NCBI GenBank assembly: GCA_021209875.1
Contig: JAGYVD010000009.1
Coordinates: forward strand, 496,001 to 560,000
Source of the DNA: Rosellinia necatrix
Lineage: Eukaryota > Ascomycota > Sordariomycetes > Xylariales > Xylariaceae
DNA length: 64,000 nucleotides
Direction of reading: 5' to 3'
Shown here: positions 1-11,613 of the stretch, piece by piece
Layout of the letters: each line of letters starts with the position of its first letter
Numbering within the stretch: the first letter of the stretch is position 1
Translations under genes and position numbers: made by a program
The notes under the pieces: generated by a model
What the model was told of the DNA's origin: nothing
Seen by the model: only the letters and a program-made list of their open reading frames with translations
Database searches by the model: none

Positions 1-1133
1 GCCCCCTTGCGCGGCAGGTCCAGCTCGAGCCAGCGCAGCGGGACGCCGGTGCGCGGGATATCGGCGACCTCAGGCACAACAGCCAGGAAGACGTTGTATT
101 CCATGTCGACCCAGGGGCGCTTGACCCACTTGCCCCGGGCGGTCTTGCGCGGGGGCTCAAACAGGTGCGACTCGCTGCTGCAGATCGCGAGAACCTTGTA
201 CGTGCCCTTGCCCGGGTCGTCGGCGTGCTGCCGGAAGAACGAGCACAGCCTGCACCACGCGCGGTCCTCCGCCAGCCGCGCGCCGAGCGACGTCACGAAG
301 TAGAAGTCGCGCAGGTACGTCGGCCCGGTGCGGGAGCGGCACGATAAGATCTTCCGCACGTTCCGGCCGCGCCGGGCCCCTTCGTAGAGCGCGTGGGCCC
401 GCGCGAACGCCGTCTCGAGGTCGAGCGCGGCACACTCCGGGCAGAGCTCCGCGGGAGGGGGTGCCGGGGCGGGGGCGGGGGCGGGGGCGGAGGCAGAGGT
501 AGAAGTAGAGGCGGGAGCACGGGATGGTCCTCCCAGCGGCGCCCCTCCGGAGGCAAAGTTAGAGACCGATGTGCCCGATCCAAGGCCAGAGGCTCGACTG
601 TTCGAGCCATCGGGGTTGGGGCTATCGTTGTTGGCTCCTTGTCTGCTTAGATTATTGAAGTCAAACCCCGGATTGTTTGGGCTCCTAAAGTCGAAGGGAT
701 TCTTATCCGAACCTTGACTATTTGAACTGAAATCGAAGGTCCGGTCGTTTGGACTCCTGAAATCAAAGGGATTCTTATCCGAACCTTGACTATTTGAACT
801 GAAATCGAAGGTCCGGTCGTTTGGACTCCTGAAATCAAAGGGATTCTTATCCGAACCTTGACTATTTGAACTGAAATCGAAGGTCCGGTCGTTTGGACTC
901 CTGAAATCAAAGGGGTTCTTTTCGGAACCTTGACTATTAGAACTAAAATTGAAGGTCTGGTTGTCTGAGCTCCTAAAGTCAAAAGGATTCTTTTTAGAAC
1001 TTTGCTCACCCGAGCTGTGGTTGGAGTTCTGACTGCTCGAGCCTTGCTTGTTCGAGTTGAAATCGAAGCTTTGGCTATTGGAGCTGAAGTTGAATCCCCC
1101 GCCAGAGCCAGAGCCTGAGCCACGGAAAGACAT
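1..1133 (-). CDS. HET-type (heterokaryon incompatibility) protein, N-terminal part, runs off left edge
   Basis: An open frame starts at an ATG at 1133 and stays open to base 1 (about 377 codons), so the gene continues outside the window. It begins with a Gly/Ser-rich leader. Residues about 34-158 are a 24-residue tandem repeat whose core reads KNPFDFRSPNDRTFDF. An Ala/Pro/Ser linker follows. From about residue 229 comes a globular part starting LCPECAALDLETAF, then a second Cys pair (WCRLCSFF) and VFLAVVPEV. The paired cysteines and the pattern around GPTYLRDFYFV resemble the region in front of the HET domain in fungal HET proteins; this is family resemblance, not proof. The HET domain itself (SYxWG-type motif) would lie beyond the edge. 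The repeats have low GC and the globular part is very GC-rich. HET proteins act in non-self recognition and cell death on hyphal fusion. Confidence 0.6.
   Translation of the reverse strand, partial: MSFRGSGSGSGGGFNFSSNSQSFDFNSNKQGSSSQNSNHSSGEQSSKKNPFDFRSSDNQTFNFSSNSQGSEKNPFDFRSPNDRTFDFSSNSQGSDKNPFDFRSPNDRTFDFSSNSQGSDKNPFDFRSPNDRTFDFSSNSQGSDKNPFDFRSPNNPGFDFNNLSRQGANNDSPNPDGSNSRASGLGSGTSVSNFASGGAPLGGPSRAPASTSTSASAPAPAPAPAPPPAELCPECAALDLETAFARAHALYEGARRGRNVRKILSCRSRTGPTYLRDFYFVTSLGARLAEDRAWCRLCSFFRQHADDPGKGTYKVLAICSSESHLFEPPRKTARGKWVKRPWVDMEYNVFLAVVPEVADIPRTGVPLRWLELDLPRKG
660..1030 (-). repeat. 72-bp in-frame tandem repeat encoding a 24-residue unit
   Basis: The string TTCTTATCC or a variant recurs at 700, 772, 844, 916 and 988, exactly 72 nt apart. 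The three copies nearest 700-900 are almost identical, and those toward 1030 have diverged. The unit is a multiple of three and stays in frame in the HET-type gene. It encodes an Asp/Phe/Asn/Ser-rich motif with FDF and FDFR. Confidence 0.95.
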
Positions 1134-3805
1134 CGGAGAATGTTGGTGAGTTCGTACCAAGTTGTTTAAGACGTCTATGTTGATATTTTTCACAAACTTG
1201 GCAGAAGGATGATTATAATCACACCAAGGTCTACGATTCTCGTGGTTATCATCATCAGATGTGACTAGCTAAGTGAGTCTGCCTTGAGAGCCTGGGCTAG
1301 CCTCCTTCATCCTGCTCCAACATTCATGGGCTCGGCGTAGGATTCAAGCCACCAAAGATATATCAACCCCTGGTCCAGCAAGAAGTATTTCGGAGTCCGT
1401 AATCGCGTGATGCCTAGAAATGGAGAGCGCCACAGGCGCCTCTGCGTTACTCCCGACACGACGTAATAATCACATCCATTAGTTATAAGAGGCGTAAAGT
1501 GACGCGCTTATGCCAAGCAAAGGTGTAGTGCAACGATTAAATATCGTGGAAGGCTACATTATTGTAGGATCATGACAACGCTCCGCTGTAACCCCCATAG
1601 ATACCAGTTGGATAGGCCATGCCTTAGCGCCCAGAAGAGTAGCAGTGCATCTAGCGTCTATCATGGTTACCAAGTGGCGTCCCAGGGGCTGGGCGGCTAA
1701 GCCAGACACCAAGGCGAGTTCTTCTATCTCGCTAATGACGACGCGACAGGTTGAGTCACGCATTGCCCCGACATATCTTGTTCCCTTAGCCCTATCACTT
1801 CCCTCGTTTTCACCTCATGTAAGCTTGGCACACACACCTTCTCTCTTTCCAATGTCTATCGTCTTATTCCCGCCGTAGTTTAGTCATTTAATTAGCCATA
1901 CACATAGGCTAGGTTATTCATTATTGTTCTATTACTCACGACAATGCGTGCACTTTATGAAATCGCCGACCAGGTCATTTTGTTATCTGCCACGTCTATC
2001 TTACGAGTGTTGCAGGCAAAAAGTCCCTGTCAATGTGGCATCAGCGCGATCAGAACACATTGCACCCATCAAACCGTTTCTCAAATAAAAACCGCCAATT
2101 TGGGGTCGTGAAGAACATTAGAAGTCATTTTCCTTTTGCTAACTTCGAAACGGGAACGGGAACGGGAACGGGGAAGAGCGGGTTAATACGTCTAGAAGTA
2201 ATTTGACCCAAGCTATCGCCAGTCAATGACTTCCCGTTCTATAACATCCGGTGCGTTTTATTGTATGCTGTTGATATCGTGAGAAATAGGTGTAACTAGT
2301 AGAAGTTATTAAGCCGCTCGTCCGAGCTAAACATTGGAGGTTGAATTATGTGCTATATCGATACGTAGGTTAGATACCATGTCCCGTATATAGTCACATC
2401 CTTTAGTCTCCTCACATAGCGAGGCAAGTTGAATACAGCGTCAATATGCTTTCAATTTCACACTCTTTTCTATTAGTTCCGCCTCGCAATCTCCGCGTCC
2501 CTTTATAGAAGTATCTTTGCAAGGTCAGGAGGCATAAAACGCAGTTATATGATAGGATACTGTACCTTCAAAGCCCTTCTTCTACGTTCTGGATCACCAT
2601 GCCTGAGAATCCTGATCATGCGCAACCCATAGCGCCACCATATTAAGGCGAGACAATAACAAGAATAAAGACTATAAGTTATAATTATATTAACGTTTCT
2701 CTACCTGGTATATCTACGCGTATATAAAGCCAAACCATGTATCAAGCATGATTAGGCTATTATGCCATGAGACCACCTGCCTTAGTAAAGGCAAAATACA
2801 ATACGCCACCCTTTACTAGCGGATTAGTTCGCTAATCTAGGGACAACTTGATGTGAAAAAAGGAATTGCTAGATTCTCCAAGGAGTAACCGGATTTGGGG
2901 ATTGGAACGTCCTGAGTTGCGAGTAAAGGTTCTTTGATCCCCGTTTGGGTGGCTTGTCCGCGTTCTCGGTAGCCGTTAAATAGGCATCAGCCTTGATCAG
3001 CACCTTGTACTTCTGTTTCTACCAATTACGAGCGTCAGACGCGAGATCACATGGTCCCGACTCTAAGGTTGTGGTGCCAGTGTGACGTTAGAAGCAAGGG
3101 AGAGAATGGGTCCAAGCTTGAGCCTCTTCGGCGTACTGTAACCTACGTAGCAATTAAAAAGGCATAGAGGGCCTTTTATATTCTGCTGCTTACCGGAGAT
3201 GATGAGCAAGTCAATTCATAGCCTGTCTATGCCATCGTGGTATTCCCCATCTGGCAAGAGACGGCTTCGTAGCCCAAGGTTTAGGTAGTCCGGCCAACTA
3301 AAGGGCATCTTCTACGTACACTCTAGTGCAGTTTTTTTTGCCTCTTTGGCGTTTCACAGAACGTACAAAAAGCCGTTGACATATCCAGTTGGGATCCCTA
3401 GATACCAGTTTATACTGAAAACACCATGTCTTCGAGTGGACCCGTTCCCGTGTTCAGGGCTCACAGGGGTTCCATTGTGACGAAGGAGTCTCACCGCTGA
3501 ATTGTTTGGCAGATATCGAAAGCTGTCCCTGGCCGTGTACGCTTCTCAGTATATTACCCCCGCTCAGAACTTACCTTCCCGAAACCCGCGCCCGCCAACC
3601 ACTGGTTACCTTTTCGGATGGGAAATATAACTATGAGATAGTCAAGGGATAAGCAAAAGATTCGACGACCCGCAAACGTCTTTTCGTTCGCGGTCTCTCA
3701 TTAAATGTTCCCTACCACCAATGCTTATCGTGGCTCTCACTCCTCGCCTGTAAGACAACCCAAGCGATAGTCTGAATAAACGCGGCAAAAATCACCTGTT
3801 CAGCC
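1134..3805. other. Gene-poor AT-rich spacer
   Basis: I see no supportable gene in this 2.7 kb. Only short ORFs with no family resemblance occur. A short GGGAAC-type run lies near 2151-2173. It contains the upstream region of the minus-strand HET-type gene on its left and of the plus-strand receptor gene on its right. Confidence 0.6.
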
Positions 3806-5408
3806 ATGGGTCAGAGCCCTAGCGGCAACGCCGAGATGGTACTTTTAATGTCGTGGATCTTGGTCGGCATTACAATTTTATTTGCTATGCTCCGGTTCTA
3901 TATCCGTATTAAGATCACCTGTTCGTACGGGCTAGACGACCACTGTTATAACATAGCCTCCGTGCGTATTCGTTGCGCCAGTTGATAACCACGTCACTAA
4001 TTACAAAAAAAAACCCCAGGCATTTCTCCTCGTCTATGTTATTTTTGCCCACGTCTCTGCAATCCACGGCCTTGGCCGGGACATATCAGAGATCAAGTCA
4101 CTGAGTGACGCAGCTCTGGCTAGCCTTTACGAAATGATTGGGCAGACGTTCCTTATCGTTGGGAATATCACCTCGAAGGCATCTATCGGGTTCTTTCTGA
4201 TTAGAATGGTCAAGGGGCAAGGGCGGGCCCGCTGGTTTAAGATTATCATATGGATACCGGTAGTTGCCTTCGCCACGTTGGTTACGACTGCTATAATAGT
4301 GATCTGGCTCTCGTGTCGGCCCGTCCCATATCTCTGGGACAAACGTCTCCACGGGGTTTGTGAGGTCAATCCCGTTCCGATATCAATCCTCGCCGGTGCT
4401 TCGAGTGTTATTATTGACCTCTGGTACGCGGTGCTCCCCTGTTACATTCTGGTTAGTGAGTTCAGTCATGAATTTTTAACAGCTCATTCATAGGCCCGTC
4501 TCTGTTCGCAACAAAGGGAAATCAAGCAGTGTTAACAATATTCCTGGGCCCGTTTCATCGACATGATACGTAATATGGGACTAATTATCCAGCTATATAG
4601 TGGCCATTAAATATGCCACGAAAGCGGAAGATCCTCACTATCTTGAGCATGGGCTTAGGACTTGTGTAAGTCGTTGCGAATATAATATACGACAATTACG
4701 GCGAGAGGAATATTGACATATTCTTTCTTATTGTAGATCTGCGGGATTTGGGATCAAGAGAGCAATGGAGCTAAAGCGGATAGGGGGCAAAGACTACCTT
4801 AGTGAGCAATCCCGCTGGATGGTCATCACCTGACTATTTACTATCCAGACGACATCACACCTTGGCTGAGCTAAGACCCGAGTCCATGAAAAAGATACTA
4901 ACTGTCATCAGAGAATAGCATTTGGTTGGTAGGCTGGCACGTGGCCGAGCTTGCGGTGACGCTAATCGCCGTTGGCATACCAATATGTTTTTTCCCTCTC
5001 TATCATGATACGGCCAAGAGACTAAAAAATTTATATCTAAATGGGAGCGATCGGCAAAACGGGGGTCAAGATTCAAACGGCGAGACCGGCGTCCTCGGCA
5101 CGAGTACTATCGGCGGCACACCTTATATTGCCCCCAGGCTGGTGCCCTCTACGTATACTAGGGGAAATACGGAGATGGAACTGGGGGAGAATATAATCAG
5201 TATCTACGGCCGCAACTCGTCACATCTTGGACTCCATGGTTCCGAGAGCAAAGAGTCGGTGGACGCCAAATCTCGGGAATCTGAAAATCCACACCAACGC
5301 CATGAGAAATCGGGAGCTAAATATGAGCTTATCGACGGTGCCATCCTTGTACAGACAGAGGTAAAGATCCGTAGAGAGGGTCAGAACGGGGTTCAACGGC
5401 ATCATTGA
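3806..5408 (+). CDS. Rhodopsin-domain integral membrane protein (PTH11-like receptor family)
   Basis: Five exons can be joined: 3806-3961, 4020-4451, 4601-4665, 4737-4801 and 4933-5408, total 1194 nt, 397 residues. Each intron is GT-AG and the phases agree. Exon 1 gives a first membrane helix followed by YIRIKITCSYGLDDH. Exon 2 starts AFLLVYVIFAHVSAIHGLGR and includes WLSCRPVPYLWD and SVIIDLWYAVLPCYIL. Exons 3-4 give ILTIL, GFGIKRAMEL and GGKDYL, and exon 5 starts WHVAELAVTLIAVGIP. These are in the order and style of the fungal rhodopsin domain (7 helices; often called PTH11-like GPCR or integral membrane protein). The tail after about residue 260 is polar and low in conservation. Ligand and role are unknown. 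The 4802-4932 intron is the weak point: a small exon (DITPWL) may lie inside it using a GC donor, or the gene may be slightly decayed. Confidence 0.65.
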
Positions 5409-5742
5409 TATTGTTAAGGCATGAGACGAAAAGCGACTCGCTGTTACACCGCGCTTGGTCTGACTGGCCCATGGGCGTCAGCTTGATACCATCGTTGTTT
5501 GTTGACATACGAGTTCTTTGTGCGGGGGTCACATAGTCTCATATAGTTGAAAAGATCAAAGGTGCTGTTCTATTTTTCACACAGACCGATATTAATGAAT
5601 TGCATTGCGTGCCAGCAGACTGTACTGTGAACAAATATATGCTTAAATGCCCTAAAAGTATTGCCTCAGGGCCACAAGATCTGGGTTAATCCATATCGTC
5701 AACCCCTAAAATTCAATATAATTGCGATTCCCTTATGTAACC

Positions 5743-6300
5743 ATGGCTAACCCACCCCGTCGACGTTCGGAAATCCCTTTGGCCTCCACTGGGAGCCTAA
5801 TCCCCGTACCAACAAAGCGATACTCCGTTGTGCGGAAAGCTGATGTTGTCCTCCCTATTGTGCCCTTAGTCCCTGAGCAAACAAGACACGCCGCCTTGGA
5901 GGGAGATATCGACTTTACCCCGGATGAATGGCTCAACGTGAATCGCCGTATTATGAAGACAGTCAATACAATCCTGCCATATGGCTATGTTATCGAAGGA
6001 CCTGGTCCCCGGGAGTATGAGCTACACTCGCATCTCGGGGTCGCGCTAGTCGCAGAAATCTACATCAGACCAATCCGGCGGTCATGCTCTCTCGCCAACC
6101 CCAAACTGCAGGAAAAAATCCGGGATATGGCGTCGGATACTACCCATCTCCCCTTCCGGCACACGTACTTGCATGGGAGAGTCTGGTTTTTCTTTCGGAT
6201 CATAAATCCGGAGATAGCTAGGCAACCATTGTCTGACGATGAACTAGAGGAGCTTACCGGTACCAGTGGGCCTGTAACACTTGAAGACATTGAATATTAG
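5743..6300 (+). CDS. Hypothetical protein, 185 residues
   Basis: A single-exon frame. I take the ATG at 5743 (AACCATGGC, a good fungal context) rather than the in-frame codon at 5722. The protein begins MANPPRRRSEIPLAS and is basic at the N-terminus. It has a compact middle with FTPDEWLNVNRRIMKTVNTI, and ends with an acidic stretch (SDDELEELTG) before LEDIEY. I see no membrane helix or signal peptide and do not recognise the family. Codon use and the absence of low complexity make it look like a real gene. It lies alone in an accessory, AT-rich area about 330 bp after the rhodopsin-domain gene. Confidence 0.5.
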   Translation: MANPPRRRSEIPLASTGSLIPVPTKRYSVVRKADVVLPIVPLVPEQTRHAALEGDIDFTPDEWLNVNRRIMKTVNTILPYGYVIEGPGPREYELHSHLGVALVAEIYIRPIRRSCSLANPKLQEKIRDMASDTTHLPFRHTYLHGRVWFFFRIINPEIARQPLSDDELEELTGTSGPVTLEDIEY

Positions 6301-6679
6301 CTGGCATGACAGAACAAAATTCAATGAGGATAAGGGGGAGATAGCGTGTGAGCTACACCAGGAGTTATAACATGAATACATCTTAATTATTAGCCAACTA
6401 ATTACTAGGTGCAAGGATTGGTGCAGACGAGAGTAGAATTATCTTCGTGATCTTTATTTATCTCAAAGCGGTGAGAAGAGATATCATAAGTCATATTTCA
6501 CAGAGTAATTGTTTTTAGGCAAGAAATTTAGCAACCAGGACCTCGGTTGTAAGAGAGCCACCGAGGTAATCGTATCTGCTCTTAACTCTAGCACGTAGAA
6601 TAATTGTACATAATAATATCCTTGCTCTAGAACCTACTCTTCCAATACCACTGGTAATCAACCGACCAAGGCTATGTGC

Positions 6680-7179
6680 CAGAGCGCTCGAATCGGAAGG
6701 TGAGCCCATATATTACCATCCGACCGTCAACTAAACACCACATCAGCATCCTTCGTCTCACGTTCCCCCCTTTCCATCTCACTTTTCAAATCGCCGTTGG
6801 ATTTGGGGGTATACTCGTGCTCAGTTCTACCGACCACCTTAGAGAGTATAAAACCCCCCGCTCCCTCCCGACGACGATAGAGAAAGGAGAGGGGGGCGGA
6901 CTTACGTCCATCCTTCGCCATATCCTTCAGCCCCTCAGTGATGCCAGGCGTGGTGTGCTCGACGTCGCTGACGGACCTGGACCCGGCGGACATAATGAGG
7001 ACGACGCCAGTGTCGAGCTCGGCGCCGATCTGCACGCTCCTCAGCGCGTTGATGGGTTCGATCAAGAAGCCATGTTGCAGGATGCGGTACGCCGTGAGTT
7101 CGCAGAGCAGGGCCCACTCCGCCTCCGTGTTGGCCCGGGGCCCCCGCTGCCGTGAAGACGACGGCGTCCCGGGCGACAT
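6680..7179 (-). CDS. Possible two-exon hypothetical protein
   Basis: The frame from ATG at 7179 reads MSPGTPSSSRQRGPRANT and then a plausible folded stretch, ELTAYRILQHGFLIEPINAL and GVVLIMSAGSRSV. The exon would end at about 6907 at a perfect GTAAGT donor (plus-strand ACTTAC at 6901-6906). An acceptor (TTTAG) near 6738 would add a short tail ending at a TAG near 6677. I do not recognise the family. The piece is GC-rich inside an AT-rich region. The start is also uncertain, because further upstream exons cannot be excluded. Low confidence. Confidence 0.35.
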
Positions 7180-8384
7180 GGGGAGGGATAGAGTCGCTTT
7201 GCTAGAGGATATAATAATGCATAGACCACCGGGTCCTTACGCCGGCCCGGCTCATGCTATCCCGGGCGGATAGGGGGTCCGCAAACAGATCCTAGATTTA
7301 CGACTAGACCCCAGACTTACAAACAAACTCGAGATCTGCGAGTAGAGGTGATTCGTGAGAAGATAGCAGAGCTGGGATCGCGGTAATGCACTCGTGGCAC
7401 GAGACATGGCGAAGGTTATTAGCATTTTCTCGTCTCTTTGTTGACTTAGCTGGAGCTGGCCGGAAAGGTTTCTGGCCAGCCTCCGGCCAGCTTCCGGCCG
7501 GTGATTCTTTGATCTATTTGGCGCTACCGTCATAAACTTCCATGGGACAAAGAAAGGCTCTTTAGTTTGACTCAATCGACACCTAGCGATCCAACATCCA
7601 TGTGGTCGTCCCCCGGATGCGGGTTTAGATTGTTGGTACTACGTCGCGCCGCGGACCTGGACTGGGAAGGTCTGGGGTATCTATCCAACAAAAATTAATA
7701 CTCTATCTAAAGTAGAGTGACATTTGCAGCGAAGCGACAGTTTAAATTCTCAGGTACTTCCCTATAACGAGGGAAATTGAACTACGCCCTCGGGGAATTT
7801 CCAGCAGCGCTTGATAATCTATCGTATTGCCATCTGAAGTTTCTGGGCAGTTGGTAAGGCGCATATGGCACGTGATACAACTTCATATCTCGCTTCCGAG
7901 CTAATATTATTGATAAATGTGGTTCACTGAGGTTTAATAATGGGATATGGCCAACTTTAACAACTAATCGTTCATAATAACTGGTTGATAACAGATGGTA
8001 GATTTTAAATAGTTAGTTGCTGGACACGCCAAGTCCGAGGGAAAAGTAAACCTAATTCATCGCGAATAGGATCAAAATGTAAATCTAAAATTGGCGCTAA
8101 ATCGTGGTCTATGTGCAGCTATTCCTGGCAAGCCTCTGAGAGCTTCCTTGGTCCCCCTCTTTTGTCTCCCATGCTGACAACACCATTGCTCCAATTGAGC
8201 CCCCTACGAGCGTAACGGCCAGAAACATAAAAATCACTCCGAAGCAATACTTAGTGAGTGCAAGACTCTACTATCTGGGGAGTTGAATGGATAGACAACT
8301 AGCAACAGGCCGAGCCTACGGGGCACGAGTTGAGTATTGACGGCCGATGCTGGCCAGCCATGCTCCCGAAACTGTTGAGTATAA
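7180..8384. other. Intergenic, no supportable gene
   Basis: AT-rich spacer. Near 7441-7500 there is a cluster of short GGCCAG/CCGGCC copies. The remaining ORFs are short and look random. Confidence 0.5.
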
Positions 8385-9295
8385 TCAGGCCTGCGCGGCC
8401 ATAATGCTCATGTAAATACCCCAAGCTACTCCAGCGAGACTAGCAACAAGGTTCCGCCCCTCGATGCTCTTTATGAAGGCGAAGTTGATCAAGCTGACGA
8501 ACGGCCAGAGCTTCCACCCGGCCACGAGGAAGGTCGAGAACTCGGCCTTGCTGTTCTCGACGACGTGAGTCCAGTTCACCTTCCCGTAGTCGATAGCGCC
8601 CCGGGTAAGTAGGTACTGCAGGCTCTTGTCGGGATTGCCGAGCGGGCTGCCCAGCGGTCGGGGCATGGCGGCCTGGATAGAGTGGATGAAAAGGCTGAAG
8701 AGGAAGGTATTGACGGCGGCACCGACGGTCTGGTCTAGCACCAACTTTATCACGGTGTTGGTGATGTTGAGCTTGGACTCGACCAGTTTGCCTTCCTTGG
8801 CTTCCTTGTCAAGTTCCTTCTCGTTATTGGCGGCTGCCGAGGCTACGGCGGCACGGGTTGGCGATACATAATACGCTGGAAAGGTGGACTCTAAGAAGTC
8901 TTGCCTGTATCAGGATTAGAAAGACAGTTTACGTGAGAGACATTCATATTAAAGACTGTTACATGCCACATGAAGTTGGGCGGCACATTGAGAAAGGCGT
9001 ATAGGACGAATTGGAAAATGGGTACTAGGTCGAATATGAGAGGTTTCTGCAATTGCTCTGTTAGAGTAAATTTGGTGTCGTAAGTAGGTAGTAGGTAGGC
9101 AGTAGGTAGGCCAGGAGAAGTCAGAAGTGTAACCAATCGGCCGGGGGGTCGGGGCCAATAGAAAAGTAAGATAATTAAGAAACCCATGTTACGCACGTCA
9201 GTCTGGTAGGCTGTCAGGCACTGAGCCAATATGTTGGAAGTCGCTGCAAGGACAGCCGACTGTATGGTGGCCGACACAATAGGAGGTAAGGCCAT
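8385..9295 (-). CDS. Mpv17/PMP22 family membrane protein
   Basis: Exons at 9197-9295, 8970-9046 and 8385-8904 (minus) give 696 nt, 231 residues. It starts MALPPIVSATIQSAVLAATS, continues with LIFDLVPIFQFVLYAFLNVP and PPNFM, then FLESTFPAY and VIKLVLDQTVGAAVNTFLF, and ends near the stop with a WKLWPFVSLINFAFI helix. This is the Mpv17/PMP22/Sym1 order: short N-terminal helix, PPNFxW turn, DQTxGAxxNT motif, WxxWP motif. Members are small four-helix proteins of peroxisomal or mitochondrial inner membranes, thought to form channels. The second donor is uncertain. The choice that keeps frame (AT|GTGGCA) drops the usual Trp after PPNF, and the better-looking GTAACA donor does not keep frame. Confidence 0.8.
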
Positions 9296-10563
9296 GATTT
9301 GCACGTCGAGGAGGTTTTTTTTTTTTTTTTTTGGGAAAGTTGCAGTTGCTAGTTTGTGGGATGAAAGAAGTGTATGATAACTTCGAGTTGTGACGTTAAG
9401 CGGGCACGTCAAGAGACAGTGAGCTCAAGTAGGCAAAATCCCCGGGGCAGGTTGGGAGAATGCGACCTATCTAGCTGGGGCAGTCAGTGGGTGCAGAGGC
9501 GGGAATCGAATACTGGTTGCTGCTGCCCGACGATAGAGAGGCCAATGGATATATAGAGATAAGAAGCGATCGATGTGACATATACTTATAATAAATACCT
9601 AGTATAGAAAGAAGAGAAACACGTGGCAAAGGCGGTGCGGCACCGAGGCAGCTTTCACTAGACACTTGAGCGACTTATGAGATTGTGTGCATTTCGGACG
9701 GTCTTCTCCCCAATCACAAAATAAATGCCAGGAATAGTGAACTTTTGTGAACCTTTGTGCATGAATGACGCGTTCGACTTTGGCCTGGCCCAAGCCTATA
9801 TGACTCAAGCCGATATGGCTTGCAGTAAATGTGAATAAATAGGTAGTATTGTATAGTATTGTATAGTATTGTATAGTTACTTGGGAACTAATAACTTACG
9901 CTCGTTGTGTGTTGTTTACAAATCAAACAGTCGATGGTAAGCTGTTGCCTGTCAACTTGGTAAGACTCATCGAATAAGCACATGGTAAAGTAAAACAGTA
10001 AACGTGTTCACATCACATCAATCATCACGCCTTGCAAAAAGTGCAGAGAGAGAGGGGGGGGTTGGGTGTGATGGTGGTAGTGGTGGTGGTGGTGGTGCGG
10101 TGGGGCTATGTAGATACAGATGGGTAAGTGCTTTTTGTAGAGGGGTCAATGCCCTGCTCCCCCCAACGTTGTTTTAACTTATGGGTGTATGTAACTGCAT
10201 GTATCAAGCCCTAGCAAACCAGCCACAGGTAGATTGATAGCCTCATATTGACTTGACTGGTCGGTACCGAAACTGCCTGCTCCCCCGTCTGCTCTAGTAG
10301 CTTGGGTCACTCATCCCAGAAGCTTTTTTTATTTATTAAAAAAAGCCCTGTTGATATGTGCCCGTCTACGACGTGGTAAAGGCAAATTCTTCAAAAGTCT
10401 ACGGTCGCGGCTAACGAGCAGCCAGAGAGATTCCCGCGTTCATTCATGCGCATATATCATCATAATATTCCCATCACCTGCTTGTTATTGAACACATTGC
10501 TGCCATGGTTGCTGCCGAAAATGGGACAAATGCTCTTTGATCGCCAGCTTCCTTCTCTCGCAT
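9296..10563. other. Spacer with simple repeats
   Basis: The region upstream of the Mpv17 gene and downstream of YIF1. It holds a T-run near 9315-9332, three copies of the 10-mer AGTATTGTAT at 9845-9876, and a GGT-rich run near 10066-10100. No gene seen. Confidence 0.6.
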
Positions 10564-11613
10564 CTAACATAGTATGAACATGAACATCAGCTGCACCAGG
10601 TAAGAGTAGGCGAAGAGGAACTGTGTCCTTTGGCTCCGTTTCGTCCTCGAATCCGTCTGCATCGGCCCCCTTGCGTCACCCGAGTTTTCCGGCAGTAGTA
10701 CATATCGTAGAGATCGCATCTAATCCGGACGTTAGTGACATGGCCGCATTTGGAGGGAGGCGTAGCTTTGATTTCATCTCGTTCTGACACTTACTAGGAA
10801 AAGCGAGTTGGCGAGAAATGTATAGAAGAAGACGGACCAGCCGACCCAGCCCCCGGTGCCCTTCCCGCCGTTGACAAGCTCTGCTATGGCCACCGTGACG
10901 ATGATACCAACAAACTTGTAGCCCGAGTACGCCACGAGGTCGAGCAGCTGAGACTCGTTAGATATGCTCAGGAAATAGCACCCGAGCTTGAGAAGGAGAA
11001 TCTCGACGATGACCACCACGCCGGCCTTGGAAGCGGTGTACCCCAAGAGCTCTGGCTGGAACTGCCCCCTGAGGCCCGCGAGGAGCGTCGACAGGAGTAT
11101 GTAGGTGACGAGGGCCATGACGGGGATATACATGTCTGGGCTGTTCACGTCGTCTCTCGGCGGCAGGTACCATCCTTCTTGCCCGCTGGGACCGACCGCC
11201 TGCTTCCGCGACCAGGGCTTGTGTCGCCAGGGGAACAAGACCAGGAACAGCTTGTTGATGACGTATCCGTTGGTGACGTTGAAGTAGTGCTTGAGGGCCG
11301 AGAAGTTGACCCATCGGTTCACGTTTTGCTCGACGTGTTTGAAGGCATTCTGCCCGACCTGGCCGACGAACTGGGCGGCCATCGGGTCGTTTATGAAGTT
11401 CCCATAGGCGCCAAACACATTGCTGCCGGCCCCGGCCGCGGGCGTGCCCTGCTGATAGGGATTCCCGTACGAGCCATGCTGCTGGGGCTGTGACGATGTC
11501 GGCGGCGGCGGCGACCGCAGCTGGGGGACGGTCGAGACATGCTGCGGGACCGGGTGGTGCAGAGGCGGCGACTGCGCGTAGCTCGCTCGCTGCTGCATCG
11601 GGGATGGTTTCAT
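10564..11613 (-). CDS. YIF1: YIF1/Hrf1 family ER-Golgi transport protein
   Basis: Two exons, 10795-11613 and 10564-10719 (minus), joined at a GTAAGT donor after SLFL and an acceptor before MRSLRYVLL. The protein starts MKPSPMQQRASY and has a Pro/Gln-rich N-terminus. FGAYGNFINDPMAAQFVGQ follows, then FNVTNGYVINKLFLVLFPW and several C-terminal membrane helices (MYIPVMALVTYILLSTLLAGL and following). Exon 2 closes with GPMQTDSRTKRSQRTQFLFA and a last helix ending FMFILC. This matches YIF1, the partner of YIP1 in COPII vesicle budding and fusion at ER and Golgi membranes. It is divergent from the SRP receptor gene, with a 1.7 kb spacer between them. Confidence 0.92.
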
